Part shown: positions 22,225 to 31,084 of the stretch, piece after piece | How positions within the stretch are numbered: the first letter of the stretch is position 1 | How the letters are laid out: each line of letters opens with the position of its first letter | Assembly (NCBI RefSeq): GCF_018866345.1 | Contig: NZ_CP076443.1 | Location: forward strand, 519,501 to 583,500 | Reading direction: 5' to 3' | Origin: Gemella sp. zg-570 | Lineage (GTDB): Bacteria; Bacillota; Bacilli; Staphylococcales; Gemellaceae | DNA length: 64,000 nucleotides | The notes under the pieces: generated by a model | The model's database searches: none | What the model saw: the letters and a program-made list of their open reading frames with translations, nothing else | Told to the model about the DNA's origin: nothing | Position numbers and translations under genes: made by a program

Positions 22225-24783
22225 ATGGCATTTTTAAATAAAGTTTTCGATGCTAATAAAAGAGAATTAAAAAGTCTTGAAAAATTGGCAAAGAAAGTAA
22301 TTGCTAAAGAAGATGAATATGCTTCTTTAACAGAAGAGGAATTAAAAAATAAAACAATAGAATTTAGAGATTATATTTCACAACAAAAAGAAAAAGGTGT
22401 TTCTAGTTCGGACATATTAGATGATATACTAGTAGATGCTTTTGCCGCTGCAAGAGAAGGAGCTTTTCGTTCATTATGTATGAAACCTTACAAGGTACAG
22501 ATTATGGGGGGGATCGCTCTTCATAAGGGAGATATAGCAGAAATGCGTACAGGAGAAGGTAAAACTTTGACTGCAACTATGCCAGTTTATCTAAATGCCC
22601 TATACGGCGAAGGTGTTCACGTAATCACTGTAAACGAATATTTATCACAACGTGATAAAGAAGAAATGGGTGTTTTCTATGAATATATGGGGCTAACTGT
22701 TGGACTAAATTTAAACTCCCTATCTCCATCGGAAAAAAGAGAAGCATATAATTGCGATATTACTTATTCTACAAACAACGAACTTGGATTTGATTATTTG
22801 AGGGATAATATGGTTAGAAATGTTGAATCGAGAGTGCAAAGACCTCTAAATTATGCAGTAATTGACGAGGTAGATTCTGTACTTATTGATGAAGCAAGAA
22901 CACCACTTATAATATCTGGAGAAGGTCAAGAATCTACATCTTTATATCAAGTAGCTAACGCATTTGTTAGAACTTTAAAGATGGCTAAAGAAGAAGATGG
23001 TAGCGATGGGGATTATACACTAGATATTAAAACTAAAGCTATTCAACTATCTGAAAGAGGTATTGATAAGGCTGAACAATATTTTGGATTAAAAAATCTT
23101 TATGATTTAAAAAATGTTGACTTAACTCATCATATAAATCAAGCTCTAAAAGCAAATTATACAATGAGTCTTGATGTTGACTATGTTGTTTATGATGGAG
23201 AAATTTTAATTGTTGACTCATTCACTGGAAGAACTATGCCAGGACGACGCTTTTCGGAAGGCTTACATCAAGCCATAGAAGCTAAAGAAAATGTTGAAAT
23301 CCAAAAAGAAAGCAAAACTATGGCAACAATAACTTTCCAAAATTATTTCAGAATGTATAAAAAATTATCTGGAATGACAGGTACTGCCAAAACAGAGGAA
23401 GAAGAATTTAGAAATATATATAATATGTTTGTAACTACTATTCCTACAAATAAACCTGTAATTCGTATTGACGCACCAGATTTAGTATATTCTAGTATGG
23501 AGTCTAAATATAGAGCGATAGTTCGTGATGTGAAAGAAAGATATTTTGCAGGGCAACCTGTCTTATTAGGTACAGTAGCCATAGAAACAAGTGAATTGCT
23601 ATCTAATTTACTTTATAAATCTGGAGTTCCCCACAAGGTCTTAAATGCCAAACAAAATGAGAGTGAAGCAGAAATAATTAAAATGGCAGGACAAAAAGGT
23701 TCAATTACTATTGCAACCAACATGGCAGGTCGTGGTACAGATATAAAACTTGGTGAGGGTGTAAGAGAATTAGGTGGATTAGCCGTTATAGGTACTGAAA
23801 GACACGAATCGCGCCGTATTGATAATCAGTTAAGAGGACGTTCAGGACGTCAAGGAGACCCAGGTTATTCAAGATTTTATCTTTCTTTAGAAGATGAACT
23901 TATGCTTCGTTTTGGAGCGGATAGACTTAAAAAATTAATGGATATGAATGACGATACTCCATTAGAAAGTCGCATGATAAGTAGATCTGTTGAAAGTGCC
24001 CAAAAACGTGTTGAAGGAAATAACTTTGATGCTAGAAAACAAGTTCTTCAATATGACGATGTTTTAAGAAAACAACGTGAAATAATGTATGGAGAACGTA
24101 ATGAAGTTTTAGAATTAGAAAAAGTTTCTGAAATAATAGCTAGCATGGTAGACAATGCTGTAAACAAAACTATTGATTACTCCTTAAATTTAGAGTTTGT
24201 AGATGAAGATATTGATATAAGAGATATCGTGAAATTACTTAATGAAAAATATTTATTAGATAATCCTATTAATATTGATAATTACACAGAAGCTAGTGAT
24301 AAAGAAGAAATAGCAGAATTAGCCCTCGTAAATATTAAAAAAGAACTTGCTGAAAAACGTGAATTACTTACTGATAAAACAATGGATAATTTTGAAAAAT
24401 ATATACTTTTAAATTCTATTGACCAGCATTGGACAGACCATATTGACCAGATGGACCAGTTGAGAAAAGGTATCTTCTTGCGTTCTTATGGGCAAATAGA
24501 CCCTCTTAGAGAGTATCGTAATGAAGGTCATATCATGTTTGAAAATATGATTGCTGAAATTGAAGATAGTGTTACTACAAATCTACTGCGTATAAAAGTA
24601 GAAAGACACGAAGAAATAGAACTGAAAAACGAAGAGAAAGTTCTTATTACAAATGACAGTAAGGAACATATAGCAAGAGGTCCTATAAAAAGTTCAAGTA
24701 GAGAAGAAAAAAAGAAAAGAAAAGAAGAAAGATTAAATAGAATAAAAGAATTAAAAGAAAAGAAAAAGGTAATAGGTAAGTAA
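22225..24783 (+). CDS. secA: SecA, preprotein translocase ATPase
   Basis: An 852-residue motor that drives preproteins through SecYEG. Motifs in order: N-terminal [18 protein letters not shown], Walker [16 protein letters not shown]-type [21 protein letters not shown], the preprotein cross-linking domain, [12 protein letters not shown], and [13 protein letters not shown] (helicase motif VI). The C terminus is a lysine/glutamate-rich tail ([22 protein letters not shown]) and lacks the CxC...CH zinc-binding motif normally used to contact SecB and phospholipid. The N terminus and length fit the housekeeping SecA1 rather than the accessory SecA2. Confidence 0.95.
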   Translation: MAFLNKVFDANKRELKSLEKLAKKVIAKEDEYASLTEEELKNKTIEFRDYISQQKEKGVSSSDILDDILVDAFAAAREGAFRSLCMKPYKVQIMGGIALHKGDIAEMRTGEGKTLTATMPVYLNALYGEGVHVITVNEYLSQRDKEEMGVFYEYMGLTVGLNLNSLSPSEKREAYNCDITYSTNNELGFDYLRDNMVRNVESRVQRPLNYAVIDEVDSVLIDEARTPLIISGEGQESTSLYQVANAFVRTLKMAKEEDGSDGDYTLDIKTKAIQLSERGIDKAEQYFGLKNLYDLKNVDLTHHINQALKANYTMSLDVDYVVYDGEILIVDSFTGRTMPGRRFSEGLHQAIEAKENVEIQKESKTMATITFQNYFRMYKKLSGMTGTAKTEEEEFRNIYNMFVTTIPTNKPVIRIDAPDLVYSSMESKYRAIVRDVKERYFAGQPVLLGTVAIETSELLSNLLYKSGVPHKVLNAKQNESEAEIIKMAGQKGSITIATNMAGRGTDIKLGEGVRELGGLAVIGTERHESRRIDNQLRGRSGRQGDPGYSRFYLSLEDELMLRFGADRLKKLMDMNDDTPLESRMISRSVESAQKRVEGNNFDARKQVLQYDDVLRKQREIMYGERNEVLELEKVSEIIASMVDNAVNKTIDYSLNLEFVDEDIDIRDIVKLLNEKYLLDNPINIDNYTEASDKEEIAELALVNIKKELAEKRELLTDKTMDNFEKYILLNSIDQHWTDHIDQMDQLRKGIFLRSYGQIDPLREYRNEGHIMFENMIAEIEDSVTTNLLRIKVERHEEIELKNEEKVLITNDSKEHIARGPIKSSSREEKKKRKEERLNRIKELKEKKKVIGK

Positions 24784-24885
24784 AATTATATAAAAATACT
24801 AGATTTTATATTTATTTAATGATATAATATTTGTCGTTGTATGAAAAAGTTGTAAGACATATATTAAAAATAGGAGGCTATATTA

Positions 24886-25035
24886 ATGCGCGTAAATGTA
24901 ACATTAGCTTGTACAGAATGTGGTGATAGAAACTACATTACTAAAAAAAATAAAAGAAATAATCCAGACCGTATTGAACTTAAGAAATACTGTCCTAGAT
25001 TAAAAAAAGTAACTCTACACAGAGAAACTAAATAA
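24886..25035 (+). CDS. rpmG: Ribosomal protein L33
   Basis: A 49-residue large-subunit protein missed by simple length cut-offs: [44 protein letters not shown] end. It carries three of the four Cys of the zinc-ribbon form (CTEC and then CPRL instead of CPRC), so it is intermediate between the zinc-binding and zinc-free L33 paralogs. Ribosome site AGGAGG and ATG 24886. A strong terminator follows, and beyond it the prophage begins. Confidence 0.93.
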   Translation: MRVNVTLACTECGDRNYITKKNKRNNPDRIELKKYCPRLKKVTLHRETK

Positions 25036-25044
25036 TATTTTTTA

Positions 25045-25080
25045 AACCCTTGATACATCAACGTTTCAAGGGTTGTTTTT
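25045..25080 (+). terminator. Intrinsic terminator after rpmG
   Basis: Stem AACCCTTGA / TCAAGGGTT and a T run. Last clearly chromosomal element before the prophage. Confidence 0.88.
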
Positions 25081-25144
25081 AGAATGTATACGAAATATAT
25101 AAGGAACTGTTGTTAAAAGTTTCAATGGTTAGCAAATTTGTTGG

Positions 25145-26140
25145 CTAATTTATTTCTTTGTTTTTTGTTAAGTGGGCGTATATTCCCATTGTAGTTTTTA
25201 AATCGTTATACCCTAATCTGTTTTGTAAGTCTTAAATGTTTGCACCACTTTCGAATAATAAAGAACAACAGGTATGTCTAAAACCATGTATTTTTATTAA
25301 TTTTAAGTTGTGTTTTTGCATATATTTTTAATTTTGTGATTTAAGTACATTAGACCTATGAAGTTGTCATTTTTATCTGTAAACTATAATTTAGAGCTTG
25401 TTGTTTTTTGGTAGTATTTTAACATTTGTACAGTTTTAGTGTCTATGGTAATTTTTCTTTTTGCTTTTTTGATTATTGAGGATTGAATTTTTATTTTATA
25501 GTATATATTTAGTGAGAGATTTTTATTTATGGTTATAAGAGTATTATTTAAGTTAACGTCATCCTAAGTTAATGCTAGTAATTCTTATTTACTAATTCCT
25601 ATAAAGGCAAGTAGTCTAAATATTACTAATGTTTTTAATGAGTAATTTTTTCAACTTTTTTTAATAAAAGTCTTAATTCTTCTTTAATTATAGTATAATT
25701 CGTCTTCTTGTTCAGTTTTTTAATTTTAGGAAGCATAACGTCGTTCATTGGATTTTTATAAATTAAATTAAATTTAATTTTATTGCATTTATGAATATTT
25801 TTGTTCTCTACATTTTCATTTTTTAGTAGGGCAAGACTATATTTTTCAGAATGTGTACTTATCAATTTTTGACAATGTGAATCTGTTATTTTTGTTAGTT
25901 TAATTTTATTAAATCACTCTAACAATAGTTTGAAAATGTGCATTTTAATGAAAAGTGTATTTTCTTTTATATTATGTTTGTACCCTTCAAACCAGTCATT
26001 ATATACTTCTGAAAATAACTGGTATTTATTAGTTAATATACCTAGTTCTTTTCTTTAGGTTTGCATTTTAGCAATATATAGTTTGGCATCTTTTTTTAAA
26101 AAAATCTTGCTTTGTTTTTTCATATTCTTTGATATTCATA
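25145..26140 (-). pseudogene. Tyrosine recombinase (phage integrase), decayed
   Basis: The minus strand starts MNIKEYEKTKQDFF after AAGGAG and reads, across frameshifts and stops, VYNDWFEGYKHNIKENT (core-binding domain) and then HGFRHTCCSLLFESGANI-stop-DLQNRLGYNDLKTT (Arg-box HxxR and the His/Lys region) and MGIYAHLTKN with the catalytic Tyr. Total length 332 codons is normal for such integrases. At least one frameshift in an A run near codon 16 and several nonsense codons (e.g. at the Ile-stop-Asp site, where Gln/Lys is expected) make it inactive. The catalytic pattern R..H.xR..Y identifies the family. Confidence 0.85.
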
Positions 26141-26161
26141 AAAACACGCTCCTTTGTAAAT

Positions 26162-26190
26162 TTGGATTATTAAGAAGCGTATAGTATAAT
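26162..26190 (+). promoter_or_regulatory. Plus-strand promoter in the lysogeny module
   Basis: TTGGAT, exactly 17 bases, then TATAAT (26,185-26,190). The -10 overlaps one arm of the inverted repeat GCGTATAGTA (26,177-26,186) / TACTATACGC (26,216-26,225). It points away from the integrase remnant and antisense to the lipoprotein gene. Confidence 0.55.
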
Positions 26191-26196
26191 ATTAGC

Positions 26197-26265
26197 TGTT
26201 GAGACTAGTGTATTTTACTATACGCTATTTCTCCCTTGCTTTTGGCTAAGTAGGGGAGTTTTTTT
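26197..26265 (+). ncRNA. Candidate ~70-nt RNA between integrase remnant and lipoprotein gene
   Basis: A well-spaced promoter is followed by about 35 bases and a plus-strand intrinsic terminator (CTCCC ... GGGGAG hairpin at 26,231-26,258 and seven T). No ORF fits in it. The RNA would end 12 bases before the stop of the convergent lipoprotein gene, so it could be an antisense or trans-acting RNA or simply insulate the two. Supported by promoter and terminator only. Confidence 0.45.
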
Positions 26266-26276
26266 ATTTGTTTATT

Positions 26277-26837
26277 TTATTCTACAGGGACTTCAAATGT
26301 AGCTTTTTGTCGCTTTTTATTGCTGTCGTATTTGTCGAACATAACTTTAATTGTTTTACTTTCAGTAGATAATCCAAAAGCTTTTTGTGCACCCTCCATA
26401 ATAGCACCTTCAGGTGTAGGTTTTACATAGTTAAGATTAATTATTGGGTATATTTTAGATACTTTTTTACCGCCATCAACGACCTGATATGGTGTAAAAA
26501 ATAAATCTTGGAATTCTCCTTTATACCCTAGATTTTCATATGTATAAGTAATAACAACTACTTGTGCTGGTTCATCTTTATAAAATTGATTTCTTTCTGT
26601 AGTAGTGGTTACACTATCAATTTTTAATTTCCATTGACCATCGACTACCCAGTATTCATTTAATCCATAAATTTTGTCTTTTACTTCTTTTTTGTTTGTT
26701 GAATTTGTTGAACTAGATTTTGAGTTAGAAGTTGAAGACTCTTTAGTTGTAGATTTTTTTTCTGTATTGTTAGAACATCCACCTACAATAACCACACTAG
26801 ATAATAATGCTGTTAATAAAATTTTTGATTTTTTCAT
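26277..26837 (-). CDS. Prophage lipoprotein, possible superinfection-exclusion type
   Basis: A 186-residue lipoprotein: signal peptide with lipobox VVIVGGC (Cys 21), a Ser/Thr/Lys-rich linker of ~35 residues, and a C-terminal ~120-residue beta-rich domain (WKLKIDSVTTT..., VVVITYTYENLGY, TPYQVVDGG) resembling the DUF4352/DUF5067 immunoglobulin-like extracellular domains. Its place in the lysogeny module between integrase and repressor is where some Gram-positive phages encode lipoproteins that block DNA entry of related phages. That function is inferred from position only. It remains intact between two broken neighbours, suggesting selection. Confidence 0.75.
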   Translation of the reverse strand: MKKSKILLTALLSSVVIVGGCSNNTEKKSTTKESSTSNSKSSSTNSTNKKEVKDKIYGLNEYWVVDGQWKLKIDSVTTTTERNQFYKDEPAQVVVITYTYENLGYKGEFQDLFFTPYQVVDGGKKVSKIYPIINLNYVKPTPEGAIMEGAQKAFGLSTESKTIKVMFDKYDSNKKRQKATFEVPVE

Positions 26838-27189
26838 AATTATAATCCTTTAAATTTAATTTTTTAGCGGTTTAAAAACCATATTGGATAGCTACAAATA
26901 GCTATCTAAAATTATATTTTTATAATTTTTCTTAAATACAAAAATACTGCATATATATTTTCATATATCACAGTATTTGCACACTTGAAAGCCGTAGCTT
27001 TTTCAAATGCTAATTTCCTATGTATATAATTTTAATAGTTTTGTTTATAAAAAGTAAAAAATTATTGACTATTGGGCAGCAATAATGTAAAATTAATTTA
27101 GGTGGTATTGGTAATTCTTAAGAAATGGCGTACATTTATTCGTAAGTTGCCTGTTTTGGTAACCCATTCTTAAGTTGATACTATCCTAT
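26838..27189. other. Non-coding stretch with hairpins
   Basis: There is no gene in these ~350 bases. A perfect hairpin GATAGCTA / TAGCTATC lies at 26,887-26,906, and a CAGTATTTG motif pairs with AAATACTG nearby. TTGACT and TAAAAT with 17-base spacing near 27,066-27,094 could be a plus-strand promoter running antisense into the DUF3800 gene. Confidence 0.4.
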
Positions 27190-27885
27190 TTATCCAAATA
27201 AACTAGAATTACATTTAGCTCGTGGAAAATAATCCATATGCTGAATGTTTTTTATTTTTAGTTTATTGAATATTTTAATGGCTTTTTCTTGATTTGAATT
27301 ATTATCTTTTCCTTTTATTAATCTATAAATAAAATTTGAAAATATATCGGCTATTTGTATTAATATATTGTTTTGTGATTCAAAATATTCTACTTTTACA
27401 TATTCTTTTACTTTGTTATCTTCTATACAAAATTTAATTTCTAGATAGTCTTGTAAGGACTTTAAATTTTTAATAGCTACATTTCTATTATCTAAATTCA
27501 AATTTAATATGTTGCAAGTTGAAAATGAATTTTTTAGTAATAAGAAGTTTATGTAGTTGAATGTTATTGATGGATTTGTTGTTAATCTGTCATAGGCATT
27601 GTGATTATCAAATATCATAAAGTAAAATGTAATGTCTGTCTTTTTTATTAGTTCTTCAAATAAAAATATTTTAAAATCAATATTCATTTCAGAGCCTTTT
27701 ATTTCATTTTTTATGTTGAAATTTAGGTCTGGATTATTTTTTAAATATTTTTGTTTTGCTTTTTTAAATATTCTTTTAGTGTGTTCAGGTTCATTTGTAG
27801 ATATTCCAGCAAAAATAAAATATTTATTATTTATGTTTTTGCTTTTTGTTATTGAACCTGATTCGTCAAAATAAAATTTTTTCAC
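27190..27885 (-). CDS. DUF3800 protein
   Basis: A 231-residue protein with the family's N-terminal FYFDESGS and YFIFAGIST, mid-region KGSEM, LNLDNRN (Asp) and C-terminal VEYFESQNNILIQIADIFSNFIYR. DUF3800 is thought to adopt an RNase H-like fold with conserved acidic residues; it is frequent in prophages and defence-type neighbourhoods, but its activity is not established. It lies between the lipoprotein and the broken repressor in the lysogeny module and seems intact. A role in phage exclusion is possible. Confidence 0.85.
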   Translation of the reverse strand: MKKFYFDESGSITKSKNINNKYFIFAGISTNEPEHTKRIFKKAKQKYLKNNPDLNFNIKNEIKGSEMNIDFKIFLFEELIKKTDITFYFMIFDNHNAYDRLTTNPSITFNYINFLLLKNSFSTCNILNLNLDNRNVAIKNLKSLQDYLEIKFCIEDNKVKEYVKVEYFESQNNILIQIADIFSNFIYRLIKGKDNNSNQEKAIKIFNKLKIKNIQHMDYFPRAKCNSSLFG

Positions 27886-27918
27886 ATTGTATAACCTTTT
27901 TCTATTATTTTCTTATCC

Positions 27919-28530
27919 CTAAAACTTCGCTCTTAGTTCTACGACTTTGCCTAGTATGGTTACTGGTTTTGTTTGGATTTCTTCTAGGGTGTAAAACATG
28001 GGGGCGTATGCAGGGTTGGTTGATATCTGTATATTGGTTTTTTAGTTTTTTGCAGGTTGTGTTATCGTAGGTTACTATTATTATGACGGTGTGGTCTGTC
28101 TGAGCATCAGGTTGTTTTCTTACTATTACGCCGCCGTTGCCCATTTTTAGCTATATGGAGTTGTCTTTTATTTGTGGGTCGAAGTATTCTCCACTTCTTT
28201 CCATTTCCTGGATTATTTCTTCATAGTCTATTATGTCTTATATCGCTGTGATTGGTATACCTGATTCTACTTATACTAAGACGGGGATTTTTACTCCTTG
28301 TTTTTTTTATTTGCTAATCTGCTTCTACTAAATCTACTTTTGATATTACAAACTAATTAGTCATTATCTCTATTTGATCTATTCTAGAATAAGTTTTAGC
28401 TTTAAACTAATCTAACACTATAGTGTATTAAAATTAAGTTTATTTGAAAATTCAGTAGTGTTTAAATCATTTTTCCCATATAATACTTTGTATTTCTAGC
28501 CATTATTTCTTTATTTACAAGATTAATCAT
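27919..28530 (-). pseudogene. CI-like repressor (HTH + S24 peptidase), decayed
   Basis: The minus strand begins MINLVNKEIMARNTKYYMG and continues with helix-turn-helix-like TEFSNKLNFNT before a cluster of stops. It resumes as VKIPVLV, VESGIPITAI, DYEEIIQEMERSGEYF, then GGVIVRKQPDA, TVIIIVTYDNTTCKKLKNQ (the Ser/Lys S24 dyad region), and, after a frameshift, APMFYTLEEIQTKPVTILGK and VVELRAKF at the end. This is the architecture of CI repressors cleaved after SOS induction. At least eight nonsense codons plus a frameshift rule out function. Confidence 0.85.
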
Positions 28531-28667
28531 TTTATCACTTCCTTAATTATTATACTTATATATTATTATAAAAAACTAAAAAAGTTAAGAAAAAATAAAA
28601 AAGTACATACAAGAACAATATAATATTGTATAATATTATTATCAAGCTAGAAAGGAGGGTTAAAGGC

Positions 28668-28799
28668 TTGAAAAAGTGAGATGAAAAAGAAAAACTCAAG
28701 ATATTTGATGAATACCTTGAGCTAATACTTTCAATTATAACAAAGCTTTTAAAGCTAACTGTCATAATAAGAATTATAATTGAAATAATATTTGGTTAA
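28668..28799 (+). pseudogene. Small hydrophobic ORF with an in-frame TGA and an internal minus-strand terminator
   Basis: TTG 28668 follows GGAGG; the frame has TGA as codon 4, then 39 codons ending in hydrophobic LTVIIRIIIEIIFG. The inverted repeat CTCAAG...CTTGAG at 28,695-28,721 has a T run on the minus strand, so an antisense transcript would stop here. It resembles the antisense loci at 29.4, 38.3 and 39.7 kb but has no convincing antisense promoter. Confidence 0.35.
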
Positions 28800-28830
28800 A
28801 AGGTGGGGGCGAAAGCTCCACCTAACCAAA
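28791..28830 (+). terminator. Strong GAAA-loop hairpin
   Basis: A long stem (TTTGGTTA...GGTGG.GGC-GAAA-GC.CCACC...AACCAAA) is followed by TTTTAACACTTTTT. Confidence 0.75.
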
Positions 28831-28859
28831 TTTTAACACTTTTTCAAGAAATAGTCAAT

Positions 28860-28958
28860 ATGGATAAGGAAACGGTAAAATTAATTTTAAAAATTGTGTG
28901 GAAAACGCTTGAGATTATAGCTTTAGTCTATTTTATTTACTGGATTTTGACGCATTAG
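28860..28958 (+). CDS. Small single-span membrane protein
   Basis: A 32-residue ORF, MDKETVKLILKIVWKT followed by a hydrophobic span LEIIALVYFIYWIL. Function unknown. Weak ribosome site (CAAGAA). It lies between a terminator and the first HTH gene, among several other tiny hydrophobic ORFs of this prophage. Confidence 0.4.
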   Translation: MDKETVKLILKIVWKTLEIIALVYFIYWILTH

Positions 28959-28993
28959 TAATAAGTAAATTTTATAAATAGGAGGTGAAGATT

Positions 28994-29188
28994 TTGGAAA
29001 AATTAACGTTAAAGATGCTAAGGGTTAAGTTTAATTTGTCGCAAGATGAAGTGGCTGGGCGTTTGAATATATCCGCTGCGACTTGGAGCAAGTGGGAAAG
29101 AGCTATTAATTTCCCTAGTGTACCAGATATTAAAAAAATAGAAAAACTTTTTAATATCACTTATGCTGATATTGATTTTAAAATATAA
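28994..29188 (+). CDS. HTH XRE-family regulator (Cro-like)
   Basis: A 64-residue Cro/CI-type helix-turn-helix protein: LSQDEVAGRLNISAATWSKWERAINFPSVPDIKKIEKLFNI is the full HTH core (shown in parts: QDEVAGRLNIS, TWSKWERA). The start is TTG 28994, eight bases after GGAGG; the GTG at 28985 is part of the ribosome site. It is the first intact regulator to the right of the decayed repressor and is probably Cro-like. Confidence 0.82.
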   Translation: MEKLTLKMLRVKFNLSQDEVAGRLNISAATWSKWERAINFPSVPDIKKIEKLFNITYADIDFKI

Positions 29189-29243
29189 ATTAGCCTTAGT
29201 TTATTTTTTTACTGATTATTATTTATGAATAGTTTACGCAATT

Positions 29244-29268
29244 AAAAGGAGCATTAGCTCCTTTTTTT
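29244..29268 (+). terminator. Terminator after the HTH gene
   Basis: AAAAGGAGC / GCTCCTTTT with seven T. Confidence 0.85.
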
Positions 29269-29326
29269 ATTTTGGCTATTTTTATAAAAAAAGATGAAAA
29301 AATATTATTTTTTTTGTAAAAAAAGC

Positions 29327-29358
29327 TTGACAAAAGAAGAAGAAGAAGAAGGTAGAAT
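29327..29358 (+). promoter_or_regulatory. Promoter with a GAA-triplet spacer, possibly phase variable
   Basis: TTGACA (29,327-29,332) and TAGAAT (29,353-29,358) are separated by 20 bases, which consist of AAA, five GAA triplets and GG. Loss of one triplet would give the optimal 17-base spacing. It drives the small ORF at 29,407. Confidence 0.55.
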
Positions 29359-29406
29359 ATTTATACAGGGTTAAGTTAATCCGAGTTTTTGAAAAAGGAG
29401 TAAGGT

Positions 29407-29532
29407 ATGATTACTTTTAAAGAGTTAGCAGAGCTTTTGACTAGCTTAGGTGTTTTATTTGCCGGTATTGCTAGTTTAATAAGAGCTACTAATAATAAAA
29501 AGCCTTCTGTAAAAAACAGAAAGCGTAAATAA
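29407..29532 (+). CDS. Small hydrophobic/basic peptide, candidate type I toxin (locus A)
   Basis: A 41-residue ORF: amphipathic start MITFKELAELLTS, membrane span LGVLFAGIASLI, and basic tail KKPSVKNRKRK. AAGGAG precedes the ATG. An antisense promoter lies 30-60 bases past the stop and an antisense terminator sits inside the last codons, the layout of type I toxin genes such as txpA/bsrG. Sequence identity to known toxins cannot be judged by eye; the call rests on size, membrane span, basic tail and antisense architecture. Confidence 0.6.
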   Translation: MITFKELAELLTSLGVLFAGIASLIRATNNKKPSVKNRKRK

Positions 29533-29591
29533 CTAATAAAGGGGGCAACCCCTTTATATATAAGTATATCATATTGGTTTAGAAAATGCAA
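29502..29591 (-). ncRNA. Candidate antisense RNA, locus A
   Basis: The minus-strand promoter TTGCAT - 17 - TATACT occupies 29,591 down to 29,563. The minus-strand terminator is the hairpin GCCTTCTGT / ACAGAAAGC at 29,502-29,524 followed (minus) by TTTTT. The expected RNA of ~55 nt covers the 3' end of the small ORF and the plus-strand terminator GGGG-GCAA-CCCC. Confidence 0.55.
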
Positions 29592-29671
29592 TTTTTATTA
29601 GCTTTTATATTTTGTTTTTTAATTTTCCGTTGGGTAAGCAAGGGTGATTAGGTTTTAAAGGAGGTGTTATT

Positions 29672-29866
29672 TTGGTTACTTTGAAGGAATTAAGGGAAAG
29701 TAAGGGGCTTAGCGTCCAGCAGGCGGCGAAGCTTTTAGGTATTAGTAGAAATTCTTTATATAATCATGAAAAAAATACTAGGAGCGTTAGGCTTTACAGG
29801 TTAAAAAAGATTAGCCAGGTTTACGGAGTAAGCATAGATGAAATAGAATTTGAAGGGGGGCTGTAA
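29672..29866 (+). CDS. HTH XRE-family regulator
   Basis: A 64-residue helix-turn-helix protein (TLKELRESKGLSVQQAAKLL, GISRNSLYNHEKNTRSV, VYGVSIDEIEF). Start TTG 29672 after AAGGAGGT. Its stop is followed after one base by the next gene, suggesting co-expression. Role in early-gene control is inferred from position. Confidence 0.82.
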   Translation: MVTLKELRESKGLSVQQAAKLLGISRNSLYNHEKNTRSVRLYRLKKISQVYGVSIDEIEFEGGL

Positions 29867-29867
29867 A

Positions 29868-30071
29868 ATGCAAGGTGTAAGGGGCTTTATAATAGGTGTT
29901 TTTCTAGCTGTAGGAGTAGAAGAAGGCTTAAACCCTTTCAGAACACTAATGTACATACTGGGGGGCTTAGTACTAACAATGTTTTTTGATTTTAGAGATT
30001 TAGAGGAAAAGAAGCCTGTGAAAAAGAAAGTTAATAAAGGCAATCAAAAATTCATAAGCCCTTTTTATTAA
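29868..30071 (+). CDS. Small membrane protein
   Basis: A 67-residue protein: hydrophobic FIIGVFLAVGV and TLMYILGGLVLTMFF spans, then a basic tail (EEKKPVKKKVNKGNQK). GGGGGG lies before ATG 29868. Coupled to the upstream HTH gene. Unknown function. Confidence 0.55.
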   Translation: MQGVRGFIIGVFLAVGVEEGLNPFRTLMYILGGLVLTMFFDFRDLEEKKPVKKKVNKGNQKFISPFY

Positions 30072-30103
30072 AGGGGGTAAGGAATTGAATTGTAAAACAA
30101 AAA

Positions 30104-30195
30104 AAGACGTCTAGCTAACGTCTTAATTCGGTACTTTTAGCTTGTTATCTATTGCTAGTAGATAAAAGAAGGCTTAGCAAGTACAGCAGGCGTTC
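30104..30195 (-). other. Minus-strand hairpin terminator and decayed small ORF
   Basis: AAGACGT / ACGTCTT at 30,104-30,124 has a T run only on the minus strand. Just upstream on that strand (to about 30,203) lies GAGGAGG and a short frame LLYLLSLLLSTSNR-stop-QAKSTELRR, which looks like a broken hydrophobic peptide. The remaining 30,200-30,474 region has small inverted repeats (e.g. TTGGT/ACCAA near 30,330, GGGTACCC) but no gene. Confidence 0.35.
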
Positions 30196-30474
30196 CTCCT
30201 CAATAAATTTTTCACGGCACCTATATTTACATTAAAATTTCATCTAGCTAAAATTACTTTGTTTAATGTAAAGTCGACTGAAAAAAATATACAAGTTTAC
30301 GCTATCAGTAAAAACTTGGTCAAAAAAACCAACTCCTTTTTTAAAGAAATTGGGTACCCAGAATTGTTACCTTAACAAAAATTATACAAGAAAACAATGT
30401 ATAAAACAAATAGGAGGAGGCACACAACGCAAGAATTTATAAAAAAGATTTAGAAGAAAAAAGGAAAAGGCAAG

Positions 30475-30804
30475 ATGGGAGAAGTAAGCAAGAAATGGGA
30501 AATGAAAGAGGATGTAGATCTGTATAAATTGCAACCTCATTTTATAGTTAGGGACTTAGCAAAACATTTTAAAACCAGCAAGGAAGAGGTAAGGGCAAGG
30601 ATAAAGCTTTTGGGCTTACGGCGTGATTTTTCAACGGATAGGGTACAATTTGATAGAATACCCAAGAAATATTTTATACATGCGGTTTTAACAATTCACG
30701 GTGTAAATACGTATAATAAAGTACGTTTAGCTGTGTATATGGGGGAAGGCATAGAATATATAAATGCTTCTTACCGTCAAGTAAAGAGGAGTTTAGGCAA
30801 ATAA
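30475..30804 (+). CDS. Phage early protein with HTH-like segment, unknown
   Basis: A 109-residue protein. PHFIVRDLAKHFKTSKEEVRARIKLLGLRR looks like a winged or simple helix-turn-helix (read in parts: VRDLAKHF, SKEEVRARIK). The C-terminal ~50 residues are not recognised. It is the first gene of the early recombination/replication cluster, after AGGAGG-like purine-rich sequence. A DNA-binding role is possible. Confidence 0.55.
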   Translation: MGEVSKKWEMKEDVDLYKLQPHFIVRDLAKHFKTSKEEVRARIKLLGLRRDFSTDRVQFDRIPKKYFIHAVLTIHGVNTYNKVRLAVYMGEGIEYINASYRQVKRSLGK

Positions 30805-30880
30805 AAAAGCTAGCAACATAAGTTACTAGCAAACCTAAATATATAGGTAGATGATAGCATAAAAAGAGGGAAAAGTCAAG

Positions 30881-31084
30881 ATGAAAGAAACAATACAAGA
30901 AAAAATAGACAGGAACAAAAAAGAAGACCTGGCAGAAATGCACCATTACATATACGAATTAAAAATACTAGAAAAGAAAACAAAAATAAAATTAGGTATA
31001 GACTGGGACAAGGCAATAAATAGAACGCTAAGAGCAATTAGCGAAATATACAAAAAAAGGAAAAATAAAAAATGCGACAACTAA
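30881..31084 (+). CDS. Small charged phage protein, unknown
   Basis: A 67-residue, strongly charged, probably helical protein (KETIQEKIDRNKKEDLAE...). It follows an inverted repeat CTAGCAACATAAGTTACTAG at 30,810-30,829, and overlaps the next gene by 13 bases. No family recognised. Confidence 0.5.
   Translation: MKETIQEKIDRNKKEDLAEMHHYIYELKILEKKTKIKLGIDWDKAINRTLRAISEIYKKRKNKKCDN

Noticed and set aside
25081..25144. attL core
   Set aside because: The prophage right end is outside the window, so no direct repeat can be compared.
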